Below are positions 9,235-17,834 of a stretch of DNA of 48,727 bases, one piece after another. The notes under the pieces were generated by a model. That model was not told the origin of the DNA. It saw nothing but the letters and a program-made list of their open reading frames with translations, and searched no databases. Source of the DNA: an uncultured Bacteroidota bacterium (lineage in GTDB: Bacteria > Bacteroidota > Bacteroidia > Chitinophagales > Chitinophagaceae); NCBI GenBank assembly GCA_903887415.1, contig CAISPO010000001.1, positions 1 through 48,727 on the forward strand, written 5' to 3'. A program made the position numbers and the translations under genes. How positions within the stretch are numbered: the stretch's first letter is position 1; every line of letters begins with the position of its first letter.

Positions 9235-9746
9235 ATATTCTAAATTCCAGACCCAAATATACGAAAATTACAATTCATGTAATGAGACACCTGATTCCTC
9301 ACAAAATATATGCTCGGGATATTACCAGCCGATATTTAATCAGCAGACTGACCAATACTTAAATTCAGCAAGAAGCAAGGCAGCAAAGGACTCTACTACC
9401 CTATTGTCAGAAACGAGTTTACAACTTGCAGTGAAACTTACAATATTTGCCACCTTGAATTTGCCCAAAGTGCTTATTATGGCGCTTTATTGTAAGTTAT
9501 TGGCAGTATACGGCATTTTTATACTCTGCATTTTCGAGATTGACATTTTGATGCAGTTAGAACAAAAACAGAGGACATGAACAAAGGTCATTTGACCTTT
9601 CTTGATCCTAAAGCATTAATGAGTTGTTTCTGGTTGACTCCTGTGTTCTCGCCAAAGACATTACTACAGATTATGACAACCTGGTTGGACTTGACAACAT
9701 TACAACCGTCAAGCCGGATGTTTAATTTAACCGTTTTCAAACTACG
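9235..9746. other. Gene-poor stretch with possible decayed coding fragments
   Basis: No convincing gene. Two stop-bounded plus-strand segments look protein-like but lack starts: one ending FAQSAYYGALL before a stop near 9497, the other ending DNITTVKPDV before a stop near 9726. An 18-bp inverted repeat (AAAGGTCA-TT-TGACCTTT) lies at 9583-9600. This may be a degraded gene or the left flank of the AbiE/recombinase island. Confidence 0.3.
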
Positions 9747-10655
9747 TTACTGAATACTATTCAACTTTTGTTCAAGGGCTTCATATTGCTCCCTATGTTT
9801 ATCAGGATTCTTGTCCTTTAACCTTTGCAAATTCTGTAGCTTCCATGCGATTGCCGGGAATCGCTCGAAATTGTAAATGCTCCAGTCAGGAGTTACATTT
9901 TTCACGCTCAAGATAAACTGCTTGTCTTTTTCAGTCAAGCTATCGTGTACTGTCTTAATCAATCTATCCCGGACAAGTTCGTATTCCGTATAGTCGAAAA
10001 CCTCTTCGCTCATTCCTGCAAACTGGTTATCCAGCGCTGCCCGTTGATCTTTTAAATTTGGAAAGAGAACTTCGTTTACGGGTCGTTCACCACTCAACAA
10101 GCGAAGCAGAAAACCCTCCTTTATTTCGTTTGTAAATCCTTCATTTCCCATCAGATATTTAACATCAAACAAATCCCTGGGATGTTGCCGGTCTAATGCT
10201 GCGCAAATTTTACCTCCATATAGTTGTCCGGTCGGAACAACATCAATCGTACAGAACGCATCAAATTCAATCTGGGCTTTTGCACATAAGGTCATTTTTA
10301 TAGGCGTCGCCAACAAGCCACGGCTTATCAAGTTAACCTCCAACTTTACATCAACGCCTTGTCTTGAAATCTGCAGCTTTCCAATTTCCTTTCTATGATT
10401 GACACGTACATTAGGAACGACTCTTTCTATATTTGCTTTGACCCTTTCCAATGCAGCAGCCATATTATCCAAAGATGTAACCCTGTCCTCAATCGGTACG
10501 TAAGTCAGGTCAATATCCACCGATAGCCGTGGCATATCCCGAACAAAGAGATTGATCGCAGTTCCTCCATGAAGTGCTAGACATTTTTCTTTGGCTACTT
10601 CAGGAAGGACGTTCAGTAATAGTGCCACTTGCCGTTTATATGCTTCACTTGCCAT
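9747..10655 (-). CDS. abiEii: AbiEii-family nucleotidyltransferase toxin
   Basis: 302 aa toxin of a type IV toxin-antitoxin/abortive infection system. The nucleotidyltransferase core shows HGGTAINLF followed by RLSVDIDLTYV, the GG...DxDL catalytic signature, with a further acidic strand KLEVNL. The later block GGKICAALDRQHPRDLFDVK is the typical AbiEii motif. The family transfers nucleotides to cellular RNA, including tRNA acceptor ends, and stops growth during phage infection. Its start overlaps the antitoxin gene by 11 bp, showing translational coupling. It appears complete, with all key motifs present. Confidence 0.9.
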   Translation of the reverse strand: MASEAYKRQVALLLNVLPEVAKEKCLALHGGTAINLFVRDMPRLSVDIDLTYVPIEDRVTSLDNMAAALERVKANIERVVPNVRVNHRKEIGKLQISRQGVDVKLEVNLISRGLLATPIKMTLCAKAQIEFDAFCTIDVVPTGQLYGGKICAALDRQHPRDLFDVKYLMGNEGFTNEIKEGFLLRLLSGERPVNEVLFPNLKDQRAALDNQFAGMSEEVFDYTEYELVRDRLIKTVHDSLTEKDKQFILSVKNVTPDWSIYNFERFPAIAWKLQNLQRLKDKNPDKHREQYEALEQKLNSIQ

Positions 10656-11418
10656 GTTCTTCTAATTCTTTCGGTACAGTTATTTGATACTTTGAGTCGT
10701 ATACTCCGTTCTTCACGATACTTCTTTTCCCTTTGCCTAAATCGATTTTCTTCAAATCCAGAAACTGAAACCAATCATGGCCGGCTTTCTCTGCCATGTA
10801 TAAGAACAAACGTTTCACCTTAACGGATTCACATTTTTCAAGTAACACTTGAACCTGAACAGGCCTAAGATTGTTAAGCCCTTCCATAAGCTCATAGCAT
10901 TCCATAAGTTCCTGTTTTTCTGGTGCCAGGTACAAGCACTCCATAAGAGCACGTGCTGTACCGGATACTTTTATAGAAAAATTTTTGAGTTCTAAATCAA
11001 CCAGTCCCACATCTGGCGGCAGAAAAGAAGATGAATAGTAATTAACAGTCACGCCCCAATCGTGTTTTTGAAACCATGTTGGTAGTTTTTCTGCCTTGCC
11101 ACCAAACACAACAACTTTTTTCAGTGCTAACTCCAAATAATGTGCCTTGCCAAGGAGAGACAATGCAGTTCTGCCACCTGGGTGAACGGTTGAAACAGAT
11201 TGCTTTTGTAGTGCGTATATCGCCCCTTCATAACTTACCTGATCTCCAACACGTATCATTGCTCCAGTACCTATTGATTCCAGCCATTTGCCTTTCTTAT
11301 ATCTTTTCTGTAAATCGAGGCTATAACCCTGTTCCACTAACCAAAAAGATTGCATCACCACCCCATGAGGTAGTGAGCTGAGAAGCTGGTTTATTTTGGT
11401 CGGTTTTTCGGAACTCAT
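10645..11418 (-). CDS. abiEi: AbiEi-family antitoxin / transcriptional repressor
   Basis: 257 aa partner of the AbiEii toxin. Residues 1-90 look like the winged-helix DNA-binding domain (LLSSLPHGVVMQSFWLVEQG onward). The C-terminal part with LVDLELKNFSIKVSGTARAL and AREC-like LMECLYLAPEK resembles the AbiEi antitoxin domain. In known systems AbiEi represses its own promoter and neutralises the toxin without direct binding. It is first in the two-gene operon. The AT-rich 127 bp between it and the recombinase would hold the promoter and operator, but I see no clear operator repeat. Confidence 0.85.
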   Translation of the reverse strand: MSSEKPTKINQLLSSLPHGVVMQSFWLVEQGYSLDLQKRYKKGKWLESIGTGAMIRVGDQVSYEGAIYALQKQSVSTVHPGGRTALSLLGKAHYLELALKKVVVFGGKAEKLPTWFQKHDWGVTVNYYSSSFLPPDVGLVDLELKNFSIKVSGTARALMECLYLAPEKQELMECYELMEGLNNLRPVQVQVLLEKCESVKVKRLFLYMAEKAGHDWFQFLDLKKIDLGKGKRSIVKNGVYDSKYQITVPKELEEHGK

Positions 11419-11544
11419 AGTACCAATATAATGAAATATTTAAACTTACTAAGCAATTAGTTTATAAAATGCATCACAAAGGTACTAAAAGTACCCAAAT
11501 TATCATTATTATAAACTATTCAATTTATTATATACACAAATTAT

Positions 11545-12459
11545 TTAATTAAAACTCAACAGTGAGTCAGATATTTCCTTGTACTTCTGATCTGGTATCG
11601 TCTTAAGGTAATGCTCCGTGGTCTTCGAAGAAGAATGCCCAAGCGCGTCCGTGATAAAACTTGTCGGAGTGCCACTTAACTTGAGATGGGTGGCGAAGCT
11701 GTGCCTGGCAAGGTTCAGGACAAGCCGTACGTCAAATTTTAGGGTCTTACCAATCTTATTCAGCGTCTTGTTCGTCATCCGCTGGTGTGTGGCCCTGCTA
11801 TTCTCTTTCTCTATAGCCGTCTTGCATCCGTTTAAAACGGGGAATATATAGTCGTCTGGATTACCAGGTTTATTTCCCCACTTTTCCATGATTGCTCTCA
11901 TCTCATCGTGGATATACACAATGATCTGCTTATCGGCAATTGTGTTCGTCCGCTTTGTCTTTTCTCTCACAAATGACAGAGTGTCCGCTTTGAGGTCCTT
12001 GAATTTGAGATAGCAAAAATCCTTAAAATTCATGCCTGAACCCAGGTAACAAAAAAGCCAGTAATCACGAGCCCTTTTCTCTCTCAAAGTGGTACCCTGG
12101 TAGTCCCATAATTGCTTGAGTTGAGGCGAATACAAGACTGACTTACTTTTCACAGAGGTTCCTATTGTGTAGTTCCTAAACGGGTAATGCTTCTCGCTGA
12201 TGAACCCGCCCTTGATCCCGCGATTAAATATCGTCCTCAAATTGCGTAGGTATATTTGAACCGTTGTTGCCGAGTGTCCTTCCTTCAACATGTAATTCTT
12301 GTACCCCTTGAGCCATGTCGGTGTAATATCTTCAAGGTATAATTTAGATTCATACCGCTTCAACGATTTCATCGTGCAGGACATATTTTTCGAAGTCTTG
12401 ATCCTGTCCTCTTTATCGCACTCGTGAATATACTCGTCGAATAAGAAGGTAGCATCCAT
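11545..12459 (-). CDS. Tyrosine recombinase/integrase, short Bacteroidota form
   Basis: 304 aa, with a SAM-like core-binding domain (about 1-100) and a catalytic domain. Visible catalytic residues are Arg252 and His253 (LARHSFATHL), His275 (ALGHSS) and the nucleophile Tyr284 (TEHYLKT). The usual first Arg is replaced: the block reads LGSGMNFKDF with Asn144 at that place, a variation known in Bacteroidota integrases such as IntDOT. The N-terminal Arm-binding domain of about 100 residues is absent; the frame has a stop six codons before the ATG. This is either a natural short form or a 5'-truncated copy. It probably mobilised, or once mobilised, the adjacent AbiE genes. Confidence 0.85.
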   Translation of the reverse strand: MDATFLFDEYIHECDKEDRIKTSKNMSCTMKSLKRYESKLYLEDITPTWLKGYKNYMLKEGHSATTVQIYLRNLRTIFNRGIKGGFISEKHYPFRNYTIGTSVKSKSVLYSPQLKQLWDYQGTTLREKRARDYWLFCYLGSGMNFKDFCYLKFKDLKADTLSFVREKTKRTNTIADKQIIVYIHDEMRAIMEKWGNKPGNPDDYIFPVLNGCKTAIEKENSRATHQRMTNKTLNKIGKTLKFDVRLVLNLARHSFATHLKLSGTPTSFITDALGHSSSKTTEHYLKTIPDQKYKEISDSLLSFN

Positions 12460-12527
12460 TTTTGCAACCTCACTTCAATTAATAATTATATTTGGGGATA
12501 GGATGCCGCAGACGCTATAAAATTTTT

Positions 12528-12579
12528 CACCCTGTGTGTTCTGCCTGCCCCCGCGGGGGCAGGCAGAACACACAGGGTG
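12528..12579. repeat. Perfect 52-bp palindrome
   Basis: CACCCTGTGTGTTCTGCC (first 18 bases) continues through CCCCCGCGGGGG at the centre and is mirrored exactly to GGGTG. Both 26-bp arms match with no spacer. It lies 69 bp upstream of the recombinase start. As RNA it would form a very stable hairpin on either strand. The central CTGCCTGCC/GGCAGGCAG resembles shorter GC-rich repeats elsewhere in the window. Confidence 0.85.
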
Positions 12580-12847
12580 GGTTGACACAGTTTAAAATAC
12601 ACTCCCGGATTTGGTAGCTTTAGTCTCCAAGTTTAGAAAAGATCGCCGCTGTTTTTAATAAAAAATCAATTAAATCTGTAGCCAAGGTTGAATATTCCGA
12701 TGTCATACGAGTTGATTACTAATTCTAAGCAACTTTTTCAGAGGTCTCCATTATGCTTTTTCCCGTTTTATCTTATCGGAATGCTGGTTATAGATACAGC
12801 AAATACAACTATTCCGCTTTTCGAAAATTCACTTCAATTATAGATTG

Positions 12848-12855
12848 TACCTTTG
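12848..12855 (+). promoter_or_regulatory. Putative -7 element of ribBA
   Basis: TACCTTTG matches TAnnTTTG and lies 85 bp before the ribBA ATG. No good TTTG -33 element is seen at the usual spacing, so support is modest. Confidence 0.4.
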
Positions 12856-12940
12856 TTGTTGAGGAATTAGTTTGTAGGAATTGGGAATTTGGATTGGAAT
12901 TCGATCCTTTGGAATTTCCGCTTTAGACTTTAGAATAATT

Positions 12941-14140
12941 ATGCTAAATACAATAGAGAGTGCTTTAGAGGACATCAGGAATGGTAAATTGGTGATCGTG
13001 GTGGATGATGAGGCGCGAGAAAACGAGGGTGACTTTGTGACGGCGGCGCGGAATGTGACGCCGGAGATCATCAACTTTATGTCGAAACACGGCCGGGGGC
13101 TGATCTGTGCGCCTATTACCGAGCAGCGCTGCGACGAGCTGAAGCTGAACCTGATGGTTGAAAATAACACGGTGCTGCACCAGACGCCGTTCACTGTGTC
13201 GGTGGACCTGATAGGGCATGGCTGCACCACGGGCATCAGTGCCCAAGACAGGGCTGCTACCGTTCAAGCACTTATAGACCCGGCTACGGTGCCGGAAGAC
13301 CTGGGCCGCCCTGGCCATATCTTCCCGCTTCGGGCACGGAGCGAGGGGGTGCTGCGCCGCAGCGGCCATACCGAGGCTACGGTGGACCTTGCCCGGCTGG
13401 CGGGTTTTGAGCCCGCTGGTGTGCTGGTAGAGATCATGAATGATGATGGTACCATGGCCCGTTTGCCCCAACTGATGGAGATTGCCAGGAAATTTGACCT
13501 CAAGATCATTTCTATAAAAGACCTTATATCTTACAGGCTGCAGACCGAATCGCTGATAAAGGAAGAGGTGCGGGTGCACATGCCCACCAAGCATGGCGAT
13601 TTTGAGCTGGTGGCTTTCCGGCAGACCAATACGGGTGAGATACACCTGGCGCTGGTGAAAGGCAAATGGGAAAAGGATGAACCGGTGCTGGTGCGGGTGC
13701 ACAGTAGTTGCTTTACGGGAGATATACTCCACTCCCTGCGCTGCGACTGCGGCGATCAACTGGAAAAAGCCATGGAAATGGTAGATGCGGCCGGCAAAGG
13801 TGTGGTGCTGTATATGAACCAGGAGGGGCGCGGTATAGGATTGCTTAACAAGCTGAAAGCCTATAAGTTGCAAGAGGAAGGTAAAGATACAGTTGAAGCA
13901 AATTTAGCTCTCGGCTTCAAGAATGACCAGCGCGATTACGGGGTAGGGGCGCAGATACTCCGCTACCTGGGGGTAAGTAAAATGAAACTGATGAGCAACA
14001 ACCCGCGCAAACGTGCAGGTATTGTTGGCTTTGGGCTGGAGATCGTGGAAAACGTGGCGATAGAGATAGTGCCGAACGAGCATAATGAGTTTTACCTGCA
14101 GACAAAAAGGGATAAGCTGGGGCATGAGATACTGAGGTAA
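12941..14140 (+). CDS. ribBA: Bifunctional DHBP synthase / GTP cyclohydrolase II
   Basis: 399 aa cytosolic enzyme catalysing both entry reactions of riboflavin synthesis: ribulose 5-phosphate to 3,4-dihydroxy-2-butanone 4-phosphate (N-terminal half) and GTP to the diaminopyrimidine (C-terminal half). The first domain shows [25 protein letters not shown] and GHTEATVDL. The second shows the zinc-binding block [27 protein letters not shown] and NNPRKRAGI. The start at 12941 ([12 protein letters not shown]) is where homology begins; the open frame upstream to 12881 is encoded by the AT-rich repeat and is not coding. No FMN riboswitch is visible upstream. Confidence 0.96.
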   Translation: MLNTIESALEDIRNGKLVIVVDDEARENEGDFVTAARNVTPEIINFMSKHGRGLICAPITEQRCDELKLNLMVENNTVLHQTPFTVSVDLIGHGCTTGISAQDRAATVQALIDPATVPEDLGRPGHIFPLRARSEGVLRRSGHTEATVDLARLAGFEPAGVLVEIMNDDGTMARLPQLMEIARKFDLKIISIKDLISYRLQTESLIKEEVRVHMPTKHGDFELVAFRQTNTGEIHLALVKGKWEKDEPVLVRVHSSCFTGDILHSLRCDCGDQLEKAMEMVDAAGKGVVLYMNQEGRGIGLLNKLKAYKLQEEGKDTVEANLALGFKNDQRDYGVGAQILRYLGVSKMKLMSNNPRKRAGIVGFGLEIVENVAIEIVPNEHNEFYLQTKRDKLGHEILR

Positions 14141-14163
14141 GTTGAAAAGTTGAAAAGTTGACA

Positions 14164-14208
14164 GGAATTGGGAATTAGTAATTTGGATTTTGGATTGGGG
14201 AATTTGTA
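14164..14208. repeat. AT-rich GGAATT-type repeat string
   Basis: A run of GGAATTGGGAATTAG and ATTTGGATTTTGG units, similar to strings at 12875-12920, 15420-15449, 22111-22128 and 28664-28693. It is preceded by tandem GTTGAAAA units at 14141-14156. All copies sit at gene ends or in spacers. Confidence 0.5.
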
Positions 14209-14223
14209 TTTTGTGCAGCCTTT

Positions 14224-15435
14224 ATGAAGATACTGTTCCTTGCAAACCGGGTGCCTTATCCGCCTTACCGGGGCGATAAACTGAAGATATTCAATTTGGC
14301 CCGGCGGCTAAAGGATCGCCATGAGTTACATCTGCTCACCTTTGCGCAGACGCCAGAAGACCTTACTTACAAGGCGGAGTTGGAAAAGATATTCAAGGAA
14401 GTTCATTTTGTTTATCTGCCAAAATGGAAATCTGCAATAAATTGTTTATCAGCTATTTGGGATAGTAAACCGCTACAGGTACTTTACTTTAAGTCGGCTG
14501 AATTGCAGCGGCAACTGAACGAACTTGTTGCTACCCGTAAATATGATGCAGTGCATGTGCAGCATCTTCGTATGTCGCCCTACCTGGCGGGGCGGAAGGA
14601 TGTGCCACGCATATTGGATTTGCCTGATGCGTTTTCGCTTTATTGGGAACGGCGGAAGAAAGTGAAGCGAGGGGTGCTGACTACCTTGTTTGAGAACATA
14701 GAGCAGAAACGTGTATTAAGGTATGAAGGCATGCTTAAGGAGTACAATTTATCGCTGGTTTGCTCAACTGAAGATTTAGATTATCTCGAGAATATACACA
14801 AAACCAATAACTTACGATTATTGCCTAACGGCGTAGATCTGGAAACATTTGGTTCTAGAAACCACGACTATAGCCACAACCAAACCATTCTGTTTACCGG
14901 AAATATGGATTATGCGCCCAATGTGGATGCGGTAGTTTATTTTACGCATTCCATTTTACCCCTCATACGGGAGAAATGCCCGACCGTAAAATTCATAATT
15001 GCCGGCCAAAGGCCAGTGCAAAAAGTAATGGATCTGGTCACTGATCATGTCGTAGTGACCGGCTTTGTAAAAGACCTGGCGGCTACTTACAACAGCTCTA
15101 GCGTAGTAGTGGCGCCTTTAAGGTTTGGTGCAGGTACGCAAAATAAAGTATTGGAAGCCATGTCATTAGGTGTACCGGTTGTTTGTTCGCATATAGGTTT
15201 TGGCGGGTTGGGTATAAAAAGCGGTGAAGGAGCTATTATGCAAACCGATCCGGCTGCTTTCGCTGCCAGCGTGGTGGCGTTGCTATCCTCTGAAGGTATG
15301 CGTAGGCAAGTAGGGGAGGCGGGGATGCAGGTAATAAAGACAAGGTTTGATTGGGATATAATTGCTAAGCAATTGGAAAAATATTTTGTTGAGATTGGAA
15401 CCTGCCCGCCGGTAGGCAAGGTTGGGAATTTGTAA
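14224..15435 (+). CDS. GT4-type glycosyltransferase (TIGR03087/EpsH-associated-like)
   Basis: 403 aa. The N-terminus MKILFLANRVPYPPYRGDKL matches the sugar transferase family linked to exosortase/EpsH-type exopolysaccharide loci (TIGR03087-like). The C-terminal GT-B half has LLPNGVDLETF, FTGNMDYAPNVDAV, VTGFVKDLAATYNSSSVVVA and the nucleotide-sugar contact region LEAMSLGVPVVCS. No exosortase genes are nearby. The natural C-terminus probably ends near KYFVEI; the last dozen residues, CPPVGKVGNL at the end, are encoded by a CTGCC..GGCAG repeat plus an AT-rich repeat, suggesting repeat insertion over the original stop. Acceptor unknown. Confidence 0.85.
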   Translation: MKILFLANRVPYPPYRGDKLKIFNLARRLKDRHELHLLTFAQTPEDLTYKAELEKIFKEVHFVYLPKWKSAINCLSAIWDSKPLQVLYFKSAELQRQLNELVATRKYDAVHVQHLRMSPYLAGRKDVPRILDLPDAFSLYWERRKKVKRGVLTTLFENIEQKRVLRYEGMLKEYNLSLVCSTEDLDYLENIHKTNNLRLLPNGVDLETFGSRNHDYSHNQTILFTGNMDYAPNVDAVVYFTHSILPLIREKCPTVKFIIAGQRPVQKVMDLVTDHVVVTGFVKDLAATYNSSSVVVAPLRFGAGTQNKVLEAMSLGVPVVCSHIGFGGLGIKSGEGAIMQTDPAAFAASVVALLSSEGMRRQVGEAGMQVIKTRFDWDIIAKQLEKYFVEIGTCPPVGKVGNL

Positions 15436-15505
15436 AAAAGAAGTTGGATTGTTTTGCAGGGGCAACCGCACAGTCCTAATTCCTAACCTGCCGGTCGGAA
15501 GACAG
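15403..15505. repeat. Pair of CTGCC/GGCAGG-type repeats with AT-rich filler
   Basis: CCTGCCCGCCGGTAGGCAAG near 15403 and ACCTGCCGGTCGGAAGACAGG near 15487 are imperfect palindromes of the same kind. They flank GGGAATTTG and TTGGATTG strings. The first lies inside the 3' end of the glycosyltransferase gene. Confidence 0.5.
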
Positions 15506-15518
15506 GTTCCATGGGGAA

Positions 15519-16430
15519 CTAATTCCCTCTCCTCCACTTCTCTATTACTGTTTCGCTTAATTCGGGGTAGCCGGTGTCTGCTTCTACTTCGCCATTGTTC
15601 ACCCAGAGTATGGTGGGAAAAAGGCCATGGGTGTATTTCATAAATGGGTCCTGGTCCAGGCGGGTATGGGGTACGTCTTCAGCCTGGCTATCTTTCCAGA
15701 AGTCTTTTAAGTCGCTCTTTGTGCCGCCTATTACTATGTATATAGGGATGCTTGGGTCGCGCAGTTGCATATTGCGGATCTTCAGGCCGGCCTTGCGGCA
15801 ATGCATGCACGATGGGCTAAGGAAAGCAATAATGTGTTTTCCTTTTGAGAGATCGGTTGATGGGGCCAGAGTGCTGTCGGCATATAGTGCGGTAAAGTCT
15901 AATTTATAGCGATGGAATACGGGGAAGAAGATGTATATGGATGCAATGGCAGCTATCAAAAATGAAACTGCCGACAGGTTCACCCAGCGGTAGGTAAATC
16001 CATTGTGAAAGCGGATAAGCAGGCCAAGCACTGCAAGCAGCCCGGCATTTTTGGCCAGGGATGCGGCGGGGCTCATCCAGATGGCATCACCGAAGCAGCC
16101 GCAGTTTACGTTATTGCCTGCAGTGATCCACAACCATATAAGATAAATGCTAAAAATGGTTACCAGCAAGAAGGCCGCTTTTAGTACCCATTTGCGCCTG
16201 CCGAAGAAATGAAGCATGATAAGCGATCCTAAGCCAGCCTCCAGCCCAACAAAGAACCGGGCGGCGATGGAAGCCGCTTTGTGAGAAAGGTGCGCCTGAT
16301 CGGCAAGGGTATATTCGAACGACTGTACCGGGTAGAGCTTAGTATAGGCAGAATATAAGAACAGTGTACCGGTAGCAACCGATAGCAGTGTAAACAGAGC
16401 CTTAAACGCCTTGACCATAGTGCTATCCAA
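15519..16430 (-). CDS. MauE/DoxX-like membrane protein fused to a thioredoxin-like domain
   Basis: 303 aa. About five transmembrane helices (near 8-30, 55-75, 82-103, 125-142 and 150-172) form a MauE/DoxX-like part with a conserved NCGCFG loop (Cys110, Cys112). A thioredoxin-like domain from about residue 190 has the motif PSCMHC (CxxC at 208-211), DQDPFMKYTHGLFPTILWVN and a cis-Pro-like segment. Such fusions are thought to pass electrons across the membrane to periplasmic disulfides, as MauE does in methylamine dehydrogenase maturation. No amine dehydrogenase is here, and the redox partner is unknown. The small Cys-rich lipoprotein upstream (16531-16785) could be a target, which is speculation. 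Confidence 0.78.
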   Translation of the reverse strand: MDSTMVKAFKALFTLLSVATGTLFLYSAYTKLYPVQSFEYTLADQAHLSHKAASIAARFFVGLEAGLGSLIMLHFFGRRKWVLKAAFLLVTIFSIYLIWLWITAGNNVNCGCFGDAIWMSPAASLAKNAGLLAVLGLLIRFHNGFTYRWVNLSAVSFLIAAIASIYIFFPVFHRYKLDFTALYADSTLAPSTDLSKGKHIIAFLSPSCMHCRKAGLKIRNMQLRDPSIPIYIVIGGTKSDLKDFWKDSQAEDVPHTRLDQDPFMKYTHGLFPTILWVNNGEVEADTGYPELSETVIEKWRRGN

Positions 16431-16471
16431 AATTAGCAGCTATTTGTGAAAAACGCCCATAAATAAATATA

Positions 16472-16498
16472 AAAGCCGCCTTGGTTAGAGGCAGCTTT
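16472..16498 (-). terminator. Terminator after the small Cys-rich lipoprotein
   Basis: Read on the minus strand, AAAGCTGCCT pairs with AGGCGGCTTT (one G-U pair) around a 7-nt loop and runs into TTATATT. It lies just after the stop of the gene at 16531-16785. Confidence 0.65.
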
Positions 16499-16530
16499 AT
16501 CTGAGCTAAATTAAAACCCGTTTTATGACA

Positions 16531-16785
16531 CTATTTGAGTGCGCAAGTTGCAGTAACGCCCGATGCAGCATTGGTATAAGTTGTCTGGGCCGCTGCGCAG
16601 TCGGACGTGGCGGTGGCATTTGATACACTGTTAAATGGCAGATCTACCGTAGTTATAGTGCCAGAGCTATTAATAGAGCAATGGCAGGTATAGTTGCCTG
16701 TAGAGCTGCTTGATTTTGTGCATGATGCGATAACTAGTCCTGTCAAGAGGAATAGGGCTGCTGCAAATGGTACGAGTTTCTTCAT
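16531..16785 (-). CDS. Small Cys-rich lipoprotein, unknown function
   Basis: 84 aa. Basic start MKKLVPF, hydrophobic core and lipobox LVIASC mark a lipoprotein. The mature part is Ser/Thr/Asn-rich with CHC, DCAAA and TCALK cysteines, so four cysteines besides the lipid anchor and possibly two disulfides. The last transcribed bases form a clear terminator. No family recognised. It is transcribed in the same direction as the MauE/thioredoxin-like gene downstream but separated from it by the terminator. Confidence 0.7.
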   Translation of the reverse strand: MKKLVPFAAALFLLTGLVIASCTKSSSSTGNYTCHCSINSSGTITTVDLPFNSVSNATATSDCAAAQTTYTNAASGVTATCALK

Positions 16786-16928
16786 AAGGTTGTTTTTTTG
16801 GTTGTTTTTAGATTGATTGGCGGTGAAAATAGTGTTTATTTTTAACTGTGCTCTATTTCTTTGCAGGTGTGCTGGTATTATTTGCTGTTCTATTTTATTG
16901 TTGTTAATTTAGCAAAAAAAACAACCTT

Positions 16929-17714
16929 ATGAAAAGATCTCTTTTATTGTGCCTTTTGGCCTTGACCTTTACCTACACAACCAACACCGGCTGTATTAAA
17001 TCTCCTGGCGGCGGTGGTGTGACACTGCCAGACCTTTCCAGCTTTAGCGTAGCTGCATCCTCTTTTGCGGTAGGCGCCGCTTCAACTATAGAGATAGCGT
17101 CCAGCAGCCTTGGTTCCGGTACTTTTACTGTTAATTACAGCCTTAGCGGGGCAAATAACCTCGTGAACCAGGCAGCCACAATTATCATGAATGCGGGAGC
17201 AGGCACCTTCCAGACACCTGCGCTTACTGGTGTAAGCACCACAGAGGGTACGACTATTACGATCAATTCGATCCAAAATTCTGCCGGAGGGTCAGCGAAT
17301 CCTTCAGGTAACAATGTGCAGACGTTCAGTGATTCTACCGGCCTGATGACCGCTACAATAACGGGCGCAAGCGGCGGCCCAACGTCATTCAGGGGCATAC
17401 AGGTTAGCGCACTATTAGCTGGAGAAAACCTGCAAATCGATGGCGTTATCTTTACACCAGTGCTTACAGCTATTGATTTGAACGTACATAACTATATGCA
17501 TGCGAATAGTACAACCGCTATCAATATTTCAGATCCAGGTACAAACGCGGGAGCATTTTACAATGTTTCGGGGAATGGTATAGCGATTGCCGATATTGCG
17601 CAAACCGGAACAATTTCTATTACTGGCACCAGCCCATTGCTTACAGGTACTTTTTCATATACTAATCAGGATGGCAGTGTTGTGAGCGGTTCTTTCTCTT
17701 GCCCTGCGCCATAA
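16929..17714 (+). CDS. Secreted lipoprotein-like protein, unknown function
   Basis: 261 aa. The N-terminal signal peptide ends at NTGC, a weak lipobox, followed by a Gly-rich linker (SPGGGG). The rest is Ser/Thr/Ala/Asn-rich beta-strand-like sequence with no transmembrane segments, the composition of Bacteroidota surface lipoproteins. It is divergent from the small lipoprotein at 16531-16785 and followed by a strong hairpin terminator. No domain recognised. Confidence 0.72.
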   Translation: MKRSLLLCLLALTFTYTTNTGCIKSPGGGGVTLPDLSSFSVAASSFAVGAASTIEIASSSLGSGTFTVNYSLSGANNLVNQAATIIMNAGAGTFQTPALTGVSTTEGTTITINSIQNSAGGSANPSGNNVQTFSDSTGLMTATITGASGGPTSFRGIQVSALLAGENLQIDGVIFTPVLTAIDLNVHNYMHANSTTAINISDPGTNAGAFYNVSGNGIAIADIAQTGTISITGTSPLLTGTFSYTNQDGSVVSGSFSCPAP

Positions 17715-17739
17715 ACGATTTCCTAAAATTTACTTTGAT

Positions 17740-17771
17740 ACTGATGCGGCTCAAGGCCGCATCAGTTATTT
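17740..17771 (+). terminator. Terminator after the 261-aa lipoprotein
   Basis: ACTGATGCGGC pairs perfectly with GCCGCATCAGT around TCAAG, an 11-bp stem, followed by TATTTT. It lies 25 bp after the stop codon and also separates the convergent sigma operon. Confidence 0.75.
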
Positions 17772-17834
17772 TGGGCCAACAGGCACACAACCGGACCCGC
17801 ACAAAAGAGAATTGTAAAGAGACCGGACAGTAAA

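Larger units (their letters stand above)
12460..12940. other. Intergenic region between the recombinase and ribBA
   Basis: Holds a perfect 52-bp palindrome (12528-12579), an AT-rich stretch with no coding signal, a TACCTTTG -7-like element at 12848 and GGAATT-type repeat strings from about 12875 that run up to ribBA. No FMN riboswitch features are visible before ribBA. Confidence 0.6.

Noticed and set aside
9203..9580. 125-codon plus-strand frame overlapping the methyltransferase start
   Set aside because: Low-complexity composition, no start context and no homology pattern; it overlaps a real gene on the other strand.
12471..12840. 11-bp direct repeat CACTTCAATTA at 12471 and 12830, possible attachment site
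   Set aside because: Short and AT-rich, both copies on one side of the recombinase, and no copy found at the other island edge.
12600..12940. FMN riboswitch before ribBA
   Set aside because: None of the conserved RFN segments are present.
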